Below, piece by piece: positions 27,163 to 36,548 of a DNA stretch of 64,000 bases. The notes under the pieces were generated by a model. The model was not told where the DNA came from, ran no database searches, and saw nothing but the letters and a program-made list of their open reading frames with translations. The translations under genes were made by a program, and so were the position numbers. Position 1 is the stretch's first letter, and each line of letters starts with the position of its first letter. This DNA is from Vibrio proteolyticus NBRC 13287 (lineage in GTDB: Bacteria; Pseudomonadota; Gammaproteobacteria; Enterobacterales; Vibrionaceae). The DNA is taken from contig NZ_BATJ01000006.1 in NCBI RefSeq assembly GCF_000467125.1, positions 1 through 64,000 on the forward strand, read 5' to 3'.

Positions 27163-27202
27163 GCCTCACTAATTATTATTTTAAGTTGGCTAAGAGAATA
27201 AC

Positions 27203-29197
27203 GTGTCTGATCAGCAGGGATCAACCAACGGCTATATTAATCGTCTGGTTGTAAAAGCTATTGAAAAGAAAAAACATCATGAACAACATGTGGCAAACAA
27301 GAATAAGCCCAAGTTGGAGTATGTTCTATTCTCTCAATTCGACGTCCTCGATACCTTGCCGTCTAAAAACGGTAAAACAACGGTGTACCATCTGGCAAAG
27401 AAAAATGAACCAGAGAAACAGGTATGCTGCAAGGTTGTAAACGAGGAAGCGCCTGAACTTGCACGCGCAATGCTTATTGGCGAAGCCAGCCGCCTTGAGA
27501 TATCCCAACACCCGAGTGTCGCGGAATTTATCAAGGTTGGTCATGAGTTTGACCGCCCTTATTTGATGTACGAGTGGATTACCGGTGAATCCTTAGCGGA
27601 GAAAATGACCCGCCATTCATCCAAAGGCTTTCGCCACGATCATATTGCCTGGCTGATTTATCAATTGGCTGGTGCGCTGGAGTACATGCACACTCGCGGT
27701 GTTTGCCACCTCGATATTAAACCGTCGAATGTGATTGTCGGTGAAGATGACAGTGTTCGTCTGATCGATTTTGGCGCCGCACGCTACACCGACGAAGCCG
27801 AAGGCCATGCGGAAGCCAGCTTGCAATATGCCTCACCTCTCTATCTTGAAAGCGGTGTTGCCAAGCCCCAGGATGACGTTTATTCCTTGGCTCTGTTAAC
27901 CGGGCATCTGTTTTTGGGGGCCATTTACGGCAATGCCTGGTGCCAGCAACTGACTCAACGTAAGCGCCCGCGCTTAATTCCAAAACATGTCTGGTTGTTA
28001 ATTAAAACGGTAATCAATAAGCCACGCGCTCACGGTTATACGGCCATTTCATTTGCACAAGATCTAGCGAAGATCGATGCAGATGCGTTGAAAGCTGACA
28101 ATAGTGCGCCGATTTTTACTAACCTGAGAAACGCGGATCTGGTGCTCACCCAGCGCCGTGGCTCAGACAAATTCGCCTTTGGTCGTTTCAAATATCTGGA
28201 AGCCGCCATGGTTGCCAGTGTTGTCGCTGTCACGGGTACCTACTTATATGATGCTTCACAACCGGACTGGCAGCCAGTACTCAAGTCTGAGCTGGTCAGC
28301 CCGGAGAAAGTCGTGCGCACGATCAAACCCGCACAAACCGCCGCATTCCTTGCTCAACCGCCTTGGAAAATTGAGAACGCCCTGAGCGATTCTTCAAACG
28401 ATCTGGTTACCATGGCGCCTTACCGTGAAGCTTATCATGTGCAACAAAAGAAGCTGTTGGAAGTGTACGAGGATTATAAAGCGACATTGTATGAGCAACG
28501 TGATGATGCCTCACAGTTACCAGGTTATCTAGGCGACATTCGTCGTGATCTGGTCAAACTGCGTGAAGAGCTGAACCAAGACGGTGCCTTGTTTCCACAG
28601 GCTGATCGTAAGTTAACGGATGTTATGTCCAAACTAAATACGGTGGCGCTGCAGTCCCAGACCTTGACGGACTTTCTTGGTAAGAAAGATGATCAGCTCG
28701 CCCAACAGGTATTGGATGGTAATGCCGAATACGTCGATCAGTACATCAAATACGCCTGGCAATCACATCAAGCTGAGGCGTATTACTACAGCCAGATTCT
28801 ACCTAGCCTGATTCTTGACAAAGTGTATGCGTCGGTCGATGACAATGCCAAGAAGCATTATTACTCCAAAGCGATAGCTGAAGTTGAAGCTGCCCGTAAG
28901 TTCTTTGGTAATACTGCTCAGCTCAATGCCAAAGCTCGCGAGCTGCGCGTCGCCAGAAGTGAATTTATCCTATTTAGCACGGTGACAGAACAGAACATAT
29001 ATGAGCCTCAGAAACTGAACGCGGCATTAAACGATTTGGAACAAAGCGCGCCGAAGAAATTTGATGAAGTGAGTGAGTTGCTTAATCGTATGGCGTCACA
29101 AGCTATTCAACAAAGCCATCAGAAATCGAAGCCTGCTCGTGGGGCTTTAGCGATACAGCGTGCGTTGCTGGATTACAACGTAGATGGCAGGAGCTAA
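27203..29197 (+). CDS. ppkA: T6SS Ser/Thr protein kinase PpkA (TagE)
   Basis: The product is 664 residues from a GTG. The Hanks-type kinase domain covers about residues 40-290. It has a Lys in QVCCKVV, the catalytic loop HLDIKPSN at 169-176 (a non-RD kinase, with Leu in place of Arg) and DFGAAR at 189. A single membrane helix follows at about 330-348, then a roughly 310-residue, helix-rich and probably periplasmic domain. PpkA phosphorylates Fha proteins to trigger assembly, and an FHA gene lies at 42546. No cognate PppA phosphatase gene is in the window. The tssA gene starts two bases after its stop. Confidence 0.88.
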   Translation: MSDQQGSTNGYINRLVVKAIEKKKHHEQHVANKNKPKLEYVLFSQFDVLDTLPSKNGKTTVYHLAKKNEPEKQVCCKVVNEEAPELARAMLIGEASRLEISQHPSVAEFIKVGHEFDRPYLMYEWITGESLAEKMTRHSSKGFRHDHIAWLIYQLAGALEYMHTRGVCHLDIKPSNVIVGEDDSVRLIDFGAARYTDEAEGHAEASLQYASPLYLESGVAKPQDDVYSLALLTGHLFLGAIYGNAWCQQLTQRKRPRLIPKHVWLLIKTVINKPRAHGYTAISFAQDLAKIDADALKADNSAPIFTNLRNADLVLTQRRGSDKFAFGRFKYLEAAMVASVVAVTGTYLYDASQPDWQPVLKSELVSPEKVVRTIKPAQTAAFLAQPPWKIENALSDSSNDLVTMAPYREAYHVQQKKLLEVYEDYKATLYEQRDDASQLPGYLGDIRRDLVKLREELNQDGALFPQADRKLTDVMSKLNTVALQSQTLTDFLGKKDDQLAQQVLDGNAEYVDQYIKYAWQSHQAEAYYYSQILPSLILDKVYASVDDNAKKHYYSKAIAEVEAARKFFGNTAQLNAKARELRVARSEFILFSTVTEQNIYEPQKLNAALNDLEQSAPKKFDEVSELLNRMASQAIQQSHQKSKPARGALAIQRALLDYNVDGRS

Positions 29198-29199
29198 GC

Positions 29200-30753
29200 A
29201 TGGAATTGATTGCAATCGATAGCTTGTTGGCTCCGATCAGCGATGCTTCGCCATGTGGTGATGATGCACGTTACGAGTTCAGCTATGAAATGATGGAGTC
29301 GGAAGTTAAGAAATTCGGCTCATTATTCGGGGAGACGGTCGACTGGAATATCGTTAAAACCAACGCTGTTGAAGTTCTCAGTCATCACAGTAAAGACCTT
29401 AAAGCGTTATGTTATCTGGTTCGTGCGCTGGTGGAAGAAGCCAATGTGGATGGGCTAGAACAGGGCCTGACCCTGTTAGCGCGTTCGATTGAAAGCTTTG
29501 GCACTGGTCTCTACCCAAGCCGTAAACGCGGTCGTGACGGTGCAGTAGAGTGGTTAAATCATCAGATCAAACTGAGCCAACCGACGCTCGAGCAAGAGGC
29601 GTTAAGCTGGGAGCAACTTTCTCGTTGTAATGATTTAACGGAAGAAGTGCAGCGTCATTACGATAACGTCTTCAGTGATTCAGAAGCGGACTTCTACGAA
29701 ATCCGTACCTCGATCAATGCATTGATGCAACGTGCGGGCTCTGACGTGGCACCGCAAACGGCGCCCGTCGCAGAAGCGCCCGCCGTGACTCCCGTCGCTT
29801 CTGAACCGGAACGTGCACCAGAGACGGCACCGGTTAAAACGGCGCCTGTTGCGGCACCGACTCCACCTCCGGTCAAACCGCAGCGCAAAGAAGTGGACGT
29901 CGATACCGACTTCTCTTCACCGACGGCTTCAAAACGTACGTTAAAGAAAGTGGCCGAAACGATGTTGGCGGCTGAGCCGACTGTGCCGCTGTCTTATCGG
30001 ATTCATCGCCACCTTACCTGGATGGACATTGATGAACTGCCGGATCATCAAAACAACGTCACGCCGTTGAGCCTGGCGGTATCTTCTGATCAACAGTCGG
30101 AATACCGGGACAAAGCTAAACAGGAGAGTGATATTGATACCGTTAAGCGACTTGAGCGCACCCTAACAGATGCGCCGTTCTGGTTGACGGGTCATTACAT
30201 GGTGTTCCAGATGCTCGACAATCTGGAACTTCATGAGGCCGCTCAGGCGGTCAAACAAGAGACGCAAAAATTTGCTAAGTCTCTACCGGGCCTTGAAGCC
30301 CTTTCATTTAAAAATTCTGTTCCATTCGCTGATGAAGCGACGCTTGGTTGGTTGTCTACAAGCGATAGCATGTCTTCTGGTCAACAAGTGGTGATGCCAA
30401 GCATCATCATTGCAGAAGATGATTCATTGTCGATGGACGATGTCACCCTCGAGAATTTGGGGGAACGTGTGGCAGAGGTTGCTCGTCGTCTGGAGCTTGA
30501 TAGCTCAGGACGAGGGCAATTTATGTTGCATTTACAAATGGTAAAAGCCTACCACGGCGTAGGATTATTTTCTCTTTGCCTGCCTTATCTGGAAAAGGTC
30601 TGGACAGTACGTGAGGAAATGGATCTTGCCAGCTGGGAACCACATTTGTCTTTGCAATTGGATTCTCTTACCGAGAGAACCCTCAAAGAGCTGTATCCAT
30701 CTAAGGAGCAGTTACCTGCAAAATATCAAGAGTGGGAAACAATTTATAACTAG
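29200..30753 (+). CDS. tssA: T6SS baseplate/sheath-assembly protein TssA (VasJ type)
   Basis: The product is 517 residues. The ImpA_N domain fills the first 130 residues (PCGDDARYEF; GLYPSRKRGRDGAVEWLN). A Pro/Ala-rich linker (about 185-230) leads to a C-terminal VasJ-type domain (LSYRIHRHLTWMDIDELPD; FMLHLQMVKAYHGVGLFSL). TssA rings initiate tube and sheath polymerisation at the baseplate. GGAG precedes the ATG. A second ImpA_N protein of different architecture is encoded at 39976. Confidence 0.9.
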   Translation: MELIAIDSLLAPISDASPCGDDARYEFSYEMMESEVKKFGSLFGETVDWNIVKTNAVEVLSHHSKDLKALCYLVRALVEEANVDGLEQGLTLLARSIESFGTGLYPSRKRGRDGAVEWLNHQIKLSQPTLEQEALSWEQLSRCNDLTEEVQRHYDNVFSDSEADFYEIRTSINALMQRAGSDVAPQTAPVAEAPAVTPVASEPERAPETAPVKTAPVAAPTPPPVKPQRKEVDVDTDFSSPTASKRTLKKVAETMLAAEPTVPLSYRIHRHLTWMDIDELPDHQNNVTPLSLAVSSDQQSEYRDKAKQESDIDTVKRLERTLTDAPFWLTGHYMVFQMLDNLELHEAAQAVKQETQKFAKSLPGLEALSFKNSVPFADEATLGWLSTSDSMSSGQQVVMPSIIIAEDDSLSMDDVTLENLGERVAEVARRLELDSSGRGQFMLHLQMVKAYHGVGLFSLCLPYLEKVWTVREEMDLASWEPHLSLQLDSLTERTLKELYPSKEQLPAKYQEWETIYN

Positions 30754-30779
30754 TAACACGATTAGATAAGGAACTAATT

Positions 30780-31289
30780 ATGTCACGCGATGGCTCGGTA
30801 GCTCCTAAAGAGCGAATTAATATCCGTTATGTTCCAGCGACTGGTGATGCGCAAGAAGACGTAGAACTGCCGCTGAGTATGATGGTTGTTGGTGACTTTA
30901 CTGCACGTGCAGATGAGACACCAATCGAAGAACGTACGCCTATCAACATCGACAAAGATAACTTCAACGAAGTTCTGGAAGGCTACTCGCCTAACGTGAA
31001 AGTAAACGTTGATAACCGTCTGAGTGATGAAGAAGGTGCCCAACTGGCAGTCGATCTGACTTTCAAAGACATGAAAGACTTTTCACCTGAAACTATTGCT
31101 AAGAACGTCCCAGAGCTGAACGGCTTGTTGGAACTGCGTGAAGCATTGGTTGCACTGAAAGGTCCACTAGGTAACGTTCCTGCGTTCCGTAAGAAGATTG
31201 CAGCAGTACTTCAGGACGAAGAAGCACGCAAGAAACTACTAGAAGAGCTGAGTCTTGGTGGAAACCAAGATGCGGATAAAGCAGAGTAA
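30780..31289 (+). CDS. tssB: T6SS small sheath protein TssB/VipA
   Basis: The product is 169 residues, the usual size, with AAGGA before the ATG. The start (PKERINIRYVPATGDAQEDVELPLSMMVVGDF) and the region around NRLSDEEG are TssB hallmarks, and the C-terminal helix is Lys/Glu rich. It pairs with TssC to form the contractile sheath. Ten bases separate it from tssC. Confidence 0.97.
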   Translation: MSRDGSVAPKERINIRYVPATGDAQEDVELPLSMMVVGDFTARADETPIEERTPINIDKDNFNEVLEGYSPNVKVNVDNRLSDEEGAQLAVDLTFKDMKDFSPETIAKNVPELNGLLELREALVALKGPLGNVPAFRKKIAAVLQDEEARKKLLEELSLGGNQDADKAE

Positions 31290-31298
31290 GAGGATATT

Positions 31299-32777
31299 AT
31301 GACGGCAGAAGCTCAAGCTCCAGAACAAGAAGCAGCCCTTGCGGAATCAGGTTCACTTCTGGATAGCATTCTAAACGAAACGCGCCTTAAGCCTAGCGAT
31401 GAAGGTTTTGATGTTGCTAAGCGCGGTGTTGAAGCGTTTATCGGCGAACTACTAAGCAACAGTGCATCTGAAAAAGTTGACCAGTCTCTGGTTGACCTGA
31501 TGATTGCTGAAATCGATCAAAAATTGTCTACGCAAGTTGATGCAATCCTGCACAATGAAGAAGTTCAGGCAATCGAATCAACTTGGCGCGGTCTGAAGTA
31601 TCTGGTGGATCACACTGACTTCCGCGAAAATATTCAGATCGAACTGATTTCTGCGAAGAAAGACGAAGTTCTGGACGATTTCGAAGACGCTCCAGAAGTG
31701 GTTAAGTCTGGTCTGTACAAGCAGATCTACACTCGTGAATACGGTCAATTCGGTGGTAAACCAGTTGGCGCGGTGATCTGTGATTACCAGCTTTCTGCTG
31801 CTACACCAGACATCAAACTGATGGAATACATGGCGAACGTAGGTGCGATGTCTCACGCTCCGTTCATCACGTCTGCTTCATCGAAGTTTTTCGGTCTGGA
31901 CAGCTACGAAGAGCTGCCTAACCTGAAAGATCTGAAAGCGGTATTCGAAGGTCCTCAGTACGCTAAATGGCGTGGTCTGCGTGAACACGAAGATGCTCGT
32001 TACCTGGGCCTGTGTACTTCTCGTTTTATGCTACGTAATCCGTACTCAGTTGAAGACAACCCGATCAAGGCGTTTGACTACAACGAGATGGTGACTGACA
32101 ACCACGACCACTTCCTGTGGGGTAACTCTGCGTACGCGATGGCGTCAAAGATCAGTGAATCGTTCGCGAAATACCGCTGGTGTCCGAACATCATCGGTCC
32201 TCAGAGCGGCGGTGCGGTATTTGACCTGCCAGTATACAACTACGAGTCAATGGGTCAGATCGAAACTAAGATCCCAACAGAGATCCTGGTTTCAGACCGT
32301 CGTGAGTTTGAACTGGCAGAAGAGGGTTTTGTTGCTCTGACCATGCGTAAGGGTTCAGACAACGCAGCGTTCTTCTCTGCGAACTCTATCCAGAAGCCAA
32401 AAGTGTTCCCGAACACGCCAGAAGGCAAACAGGCTGAAATGAACTACAAGCTGGGTACTCAGCTGCCATACATGTTCATTATCAACCGCCTGGCACACTA
32501 CATCAAAGTTCTGCAACGTGAGCAGATCGGTTCTTGGAAAGAGCGTTCTGACCTGGAAATCGAACTGAACAAGTGGATCCGTCAGTATGTTTCTGATCAG
32601 GAAAACCCGCCAGCAGAAGTTCGTGGTCGTCGTCCACTGCGCGCTGCGAAAGTAGAAGTGTCTGATGTTGAAGGCGATCCAGGTTGGTACCGTGTATCAA
32701 TGTCTGTACGTCCTCACTTCAAGTACATGGGCGCAAGCTTCGACCTGTCACTGGTTGGTAAGCTGGATCAAAACTAA
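31299..32777 (+). CDS. tssC: T6SS large sheath protein TssC/VipB
   Basis: The product is 492 residues. Conserved blocks include AIESTWRGLKYLVDHTDF, KSGLYKQIYTREYGQFGG, GNSAYAMASKISESFAKY, WCPNIIGPQSGGAV and the C-terminal GDPGWYRVSMSVRPHFKYMG. It forms the contractile sheath with TssB. A terminator-like hairpin follows before tssE. Confidence 0.98.
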   Translation: MTAEAQAPEQEAALAESGSLLDSILNETRLKPSDEGFDVAKRGVEAFIGELLSNSASEKVDQSLVDLMIAEIDQKLSTQVDAILHNEEVQAIESTWRGLKYLVDHTDFRENIQIELISAKKDEVLDDFEDAPEVVKSGLYKQIYTREYGQFGGKPVGAVICDYQLSAATPDIKLMEYMANVGAMSHAPFITSASSKFFGLDSYEELPNLKDLKAVFEGPQYAKWRGLREHEDARYLGLCTSRFMLRNPYSVEDNPIKAFDYNEMVTDNHDHFLWGNSAYAMASKISESFAKYRWCPNIIGPQSGGAVFDLPVYNYESMGQIETKIPTEILVSDRREFELAEEGFVALTMRKGSDNAAFFSANSIQKPKVFPNTPEGKQAEMNYKLGTQLPYMFIINRLAHYIKVLQREQIGSWKERSDLEIELNKWIRQYVSDQENPPAEVRGRRPLRAAKVEVSDVEGDPGWYRVSMSVRPHFKYMGASFDLSLVGKLDQN

Positions 32778-32799
32778 GATCGTTTCATTATCAATAAGA

Positions 32800-32829
32800 A
32801 GCGGTCAGCGCAAGCTGGCCGCTCTTTTT
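32800..32829 (+). terminator. Terminator/attenuator inside the T6SS operon, between tssC and tssE
   Basis: AGCGGTCAGC-GCAA-GCTGGCCGCT is a 10-bp stem with one G-U pair, followed by CTTTTTC. It would cut read-through to tssE-tssF-tssG and keep sheath proteins in excess over baseplate proteins. Confidence 0.8.
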
Positions 32830-32840
32830 CAGAGTTCAGT

Positions 32841-33251
32841 ATGGAAAAAGGCTATCGTCTTCTGGAGCGTATCGAGCTCGGAGAACCGAAAAACTGCTAC
32901 GAAAAGGTAGTATCACATCAACATTTGGTTGAATCCATTCATATACACCTCGCGGACTTACTGAATACACATGCGGGGAATGCAATGATAGACAATGACT
33001 ACGGTCTGCCGGATTTCAACGATGTGCTGTCCACCAACACCAATCTGGTGCGCCATATTCAGCAGAATATCCGCACGACGATTGAAAAGTTCGAACCACG
33101 ATTAAAAGGCATCGAAGTGTTTCACCGGGATGATTTTCACAACCCGTTGCAACTCAGCTTTGGCATCAGTGGTGAAGTGACGCACAACGGCGGCAAAGTG
33201 CCTATGTCTATCAATGTGTTCATGGGTGTCGACGGACAATTTAACGTTTAG
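32841..33251 (+). CDS. tssE: T6SS baseplate wedge protein TssE (gp25-like)
   Basis: The product is 136 residues. gp25 features are LLNTHAGNAMIDNDYGLPDFND, then HIQQNIRTTIEKFEPRLKGIEV, with a conserved EPR. It forms part of the baseplate wedge with TssF, TssG and TssK. The start lies just after the hairpin at 32800. Confidence 0.95.
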   Translation: MEKGYRLLERIELGEPKNCYEKVVSHQHLVESIHIHLADLLNTHAGNAMIDNDYGLPDFNDVLSTNTNLVRHIQQNIRTTIEKFEPRLKGIEVFHRDDFHNPLQLSFGISGEVTHNGGKVPMSINVFMGVDGQFNV

Positions 33252-33269
33252 TCTTAGGAGCAAGCTTTC

Positions 33270-35018
33270 GTGAGCAGCAGTAAATATTTTCAGGATGAGC
33301 TGACCTACCTGCGTGAAGCAGGCAGTGAGTTTGCCAAATACCATCCCAAGCTAACCAACTTCCTATCAGAAGGAACCTACGATCCAGATGTTGAGCGTCT
33401 GATGGAAGGCTTCGCGTTCCTGACCGGACGCATTCGGGAGAAAATCGACGATGAGCTACCGGAGCTGACGCAGTCGCTGATGACGCTGCTCTGGCCGCAT
33501 TATATGCGCTCTGTGCCGTCGATGTGCATTACGGAACTGTCACCCCATGTCGGGAGCGTGACTGAGCGGACGGTGATTGCTCGTGGTGCTGAAATGGCCA
33601 GCGAGCAGGTTGAAAGCACGCAGTGCCTGTTCCGGTCGTGTTATGATGTCGACTTATACCCGGTCCGTCTGACCGGAATTGAGCAGGCGAATAGCCGGAC
33701 CAGCTCAACTGTGGATGTGTCTCTGTCGACAGAGCATGGCCTGGAGCTGTCTCGTCTGAAAATGGACTCACTGCGCTTCCATTTGCACGGGGAAGTGCAT
33801 ATCACCCGTACGCTGTATCTCTGGCTGTTCCGGTATTTGGATTATGTTGAACTGGATGTCGGTGGTGGTTACAAGCATCGTCTGCGTGCAGATCAGATCA
33901 AGCCGGTTGGATTTGCTGAAAATGAAGCGATCTTGCCGTACAGCAAAAATTCCTTTTCTGGCTACCGGTTGCTGCAAGAATACTTCTCTCTGCCTGAAAA
34001 GTTCATGTTCTTTGATGTGACAGGTCTGGAATGGTTAAAAGGCATTCCTCAACGATCGACACTGAAGTTTTCTTTTGTATTTAAACGTGCGCTGCCATCG
34101 GAAGTTGTGCTGAAAGATAAGCACTTCAAACTGCACTGTACACCTACGGTCAATTTGTTCTCTATTGATGCGGATCCGATTCGCCTTGAGCATCGTCGCA
34201 ACGAATACAAAGTGCGTCCACAGACCAACAGTCAGGAGCACTTCGAAGTTTATTCGATTGAAGAGGTTCAGAGCTGGAGTAAAAGTGAGCGTCGGCGCAA
34301 GAAACTGATCGAATTTGAATCGTTTGAGCATCAGATCAATCAGCGTGACAAGCGTGAGTTCTACAAAACTAAGGTGGGTGAGCGCATCAACGGCCGTGGT
34401 CTGGAGCGGTATATTTCGTTCCACACACACGACAGCGGCATCGCTGATCTGGGCACAGAAACCGTTCTCATGAAATTGGTGTGCAGCAACGCTGACCTCG
34501 CTGAGCGACTGTCAGTCGGGGACATCACATACACCACCCACAAGTCGCCAACCTATGCTACGTTTCGCAATATCACTAAACCGACCCAGTCGGTCAGCCC
34601 GCAGATCAACGGTGAATTACAGTGGCAGTTGATCGCTAATATGTCACTCAACTACTTGTCACTGGCCAATATCGATGTACTGAAAGTTCTGTTATCGACG
34701 TATGATTTTCATTCGCGTGTTGACCGTCAGGCTCACCGTGCGTCGATTCACCGTCTTGATGGGATACGCTCGTCGGAGATGGAGCCGATTGATCGTGTAT
34801 TCCGTGGTGTTGCTGTGCGTGGTACTCAGTTTAATCTGATAGTGAACTCCAGCTACTTTGTGAACGAAGGTGACATGTTTCTGCTGGCCAGCGTGTTGAA
34901 TGAGTTTATCCGTCTCTATTCGAGTCTCAACTCGTTCACGGAGCTGGAAGTCTTTGACGAGAAAACCGGTGAAGTCTACCACTGGCCTAGTCTCCCTGGT
35001 AAACAGACAGTGTTATGA
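33270..35018 (+). CDS. tssF: T6SS baseplate protein TssF
   Basis: The product is 582 residues from a GTG with TTAGGAG upstream. The N-terminus (YFQDELTYLREAGSEFAKYHPKL, then DPDVERLMEGFAFLTGRIREKIDDELPELTQSL) is typical of TssF. It assembles with TssG into the baseplate wedge. The tssG ATG overlaps its stop by four bases. Confidence 0.97.
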   Translation: MSSSKYFQDELTYLREAGSEFAKYHPKLTNFLSEGTYDPDVERLMEGFAFLTGRIREKIDDELPELTQSLMTLLWPHYMRSVPSMCITELSPHVGSVTERTVIARGAEMASEQVESTQCLFRSCYDVDLYPVRLTGIEQANSRTSSTVDVSLSTEHGLELSRLKMDSLRFHLHGEVHITRTLYLWLFRYLDYVELDVGGGYKHRLRADQIKPVGFAENEAILPYSKNSFSGYRLLQEYFSLPEKFMFFDVTGLEWLKGIPQRSTLKFSFVFKRALPSEVVLKDKHFKLHCTPTVNLFSIDADPIRLEHRRNEYKVRPQTNSQEHFEVYSIEEVQSWSKSERRRKKLIEFESFEHQINQRDKREFYKTKVGERINGRGLERYISFHTHDSGIADLGTETVLMKLVCSNADLAERLSVGDITYTTHKSPTYATFRNITKPTQSVSPQINGELQWQLIANMSLNYLSLANIDVLKVLLSTYDFHSRVDRQAHRASIHRLDGIRSSEMEPIDRVFRGVAVRGTQFNLIVNSSYFVNEGDMFLLASVLNEFIRLYSSLNSFTELEVFDEKTGEVYHWPSLPGKQTVL

Positions 35019-36013
35019 TCAATCAGATTTCAGATAAAGCTTACGAGTTCAGCTTTTTCCAGGCTGTATCGCTACTGGAAAAACACTATAAATCTGACAG
35101 CAGTGTCGACTTTAGCGGAGTCGGTGAAAACAAGTACTTTCATCAGGAACGCATTCGCTTTAGCGTGTCTGCCAGCTTGGCTTTTCCCAAGAGTGATATG
35201 GACTTTGTCACTCATATGGATATGGCTGGCGAAGCGTATACCCGGGTCGAGGTCAACTTTCTAGGTCTCCACGGCTCTAGCTCACCTCTGCCGTCCTCGT
35301 ACACGGAAAAGCTGGCAGGCAGGGAAGAAGAAGATAACCCGGTTAAGCAGTTTTTTGACTTCTTTCATAACCGCTATGTCTCGATGGTTTATCGGGTATG
35401 GAAAAAGTACCGTTACCACATTCAGTATGAGAGTGGCGCTCAGGATCCGTTTTCCAGCCGTATGCTGCATTTACTTGGCCTGTCCAGTGTCATGCAGGAA
35501 GCAGAAGCGGCGGATTTGGACAGAGCGAAGCTGTTGTCCTATGTTAACCAGTTATCCACCCGGACCCGTTCCCCTAAACTGATTTCGGGTATTGTTGCGC
35601 ACTATTTCTCACTGCCTAATGTGTACATTGAGGAGTGGGTGTTCCGCCGGATCGAGATACACCCTAGCCAGCGCAATCAGCTTAATCAGATGAATTGTCA
35701 GCTCGGACAGGACTTTCACTTGGGGCAGAGCATGCCGGACCTGGTGGGTAAATTTAATCTGTGTATCGACGAAATTGATTTCTCCACCTATCAGGCGTTT
35801 TTGCCAGGTAAGACGCAGCATGAGACGCTGGTGGGCCTGATTCGCTTCATCTTAAGAGACCCGATGGCTTGGGATTTAAAAATGCGAGTTAAGTTAGATA
35901 CCGTGCCTCAGAACAGTCTTGGTCAGGGGGAAGGCAATGTGCTCGGACAGACGGCGTGGCTGGGTATTCCAACGGAAGATGATACTCAAATCCGGCTTAT
36001 CGGTAGTGTATAA
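35015..36013 (+). CDS. tssG: T6SS baseplate protein TssG
   Basis: The product is 332 residues. TssG features are FSFFQAVSLLEKHY, VNFLGLHGSSSPLPSSYTE, FFDFFHNRYVSMVYRVWKKY and the C-terminal LGQTAWLG. It bridges TssF and TssE in the baseplate wedge. It overlaps tssF by four bases and is closed by a bidirectional terminator. Confidence 0.96.
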   Translation: MINQISDKAYEFSFFQAVSLLEKHYKSDSSVDFSGVGENKYFHQERIRFSVSASLAFPKSDMDFVTHMDMAGEAYTRVEVNFLGLHGSSSPLPSSYTEKLAGREEEDNPVKQFFDFFHNRYVSMVYRVWKKYRYHIQYESGAQDPFSSRMLHLLGLSSVMQEAEAADLDRAKLLSYVNQLSTRTRSPKLISGIVAHYFSLPNVYIEEWVFRRIEIHPSQRNQLNQMNCQLGQDFHLGQSMPDLVGKFNLCIDEIDFSTYQAFLPGKTQHETLVGLIRFILRDPMAWDLKMRVKLDTVPQNSLGQGEGNVLGQTAWLGIPTEDDTQIRLIGSV

Positions 36014-36019
36014 CAGACG

Positions 36020-36049
36020 AAAAAAAACCGCCGTTTCCGGCGGTTTTTT
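36020..36049. terminator. Bidirectional terminator between tssG and lrp
   Basis: AAAACCGCC-GTTTCC-GGCGGTTTT with A/T runs on both sides. It ends the tssG transcript (+) and the tagA-tssM-lrp transcript (-). Confidence 0.92.
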
Positions 36050-36050
36050 A

Positions 36051-36500
36051 TTATCGGCTTACAGGTTGGTGTAGTACGACCGTGGTATGCAATGACTTGA
36101 TGCCATTAAAGGATTCAATCTCATTCGCCAGGTAGTGGATCGACTGGAGATCGGGAGCCTCAATTAGCGCAATAATATCGTAGGTGCCACCTACGATACT
36201 GGTCGAACGAACCTCAGGAAGCTCTTTGAGAGCTTCCGTAACGTCATTTTTCTTACCCTTTTCACATGATATCAGCAGGTAGCTGGCTGCCTTACGTCCT
36301 TCGTTTTCTACGCGGATTTGAGCAGTGTACCCTTTGATGATCCCTGTTTTTTCCAAGCGGTTAATGCGCTCTGCGACGGCAGTGCGCGATAAACCGATGT
36401 TTCTGGACAAATTAGCAATGGACTCTCGACCGTTTGACAAAAGGTTAGACAAAATCTTACGGTCCAGCTTATCCAAGCCTTGTAGATTCATATTTGACAT
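36051..36500 (-). CDS. Lrp/AsnC-family transcriptional regulator within the T6SS cluster
   Basis: The product is 149 residues. An N-terminal AsnC winged helix (LDRKILSNLLSNGRESIANLS; GLSRTAVAERINRLEKTGII) is followed by a RAM ligand-binding domain (VRSTSIVGGTYDIIALIEA). It lies 48 bases downstream of tssM on the same strand, so it is probably co-transcribed with the T6SS membrane-complex gene. Its ligand and targets are not visible in the sequence. It may be a local amino-acid-responsive regulator of this T6SS. Confidence 0.88.
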   Translation of the reverse strand: MSNMNLQGLDKLDRKILSNLLSNGRESIANLSRNIGLSRTAVAERINRLEKTGIIKGYTAQIRVENEGRKAASYLLISCEKGKKNDVTEALKELPEVRSTSIVGGTYDIIALIEAPDLQSIHYLANEIESFNGIKSLHTTVVLHQPVSR

Positions 36501-36548
36501 TATAATCCTGCCTTTGCGTTGCTTTTATTGTTATGTGTTTATTTATAA

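Noticed and set aside
27186-27210. Possible sigma-54 promoter before ppkA (TTGGC...)
   Set aside because: The -24 half has no TTGC element at the required distance, and it would overlap the start codon.
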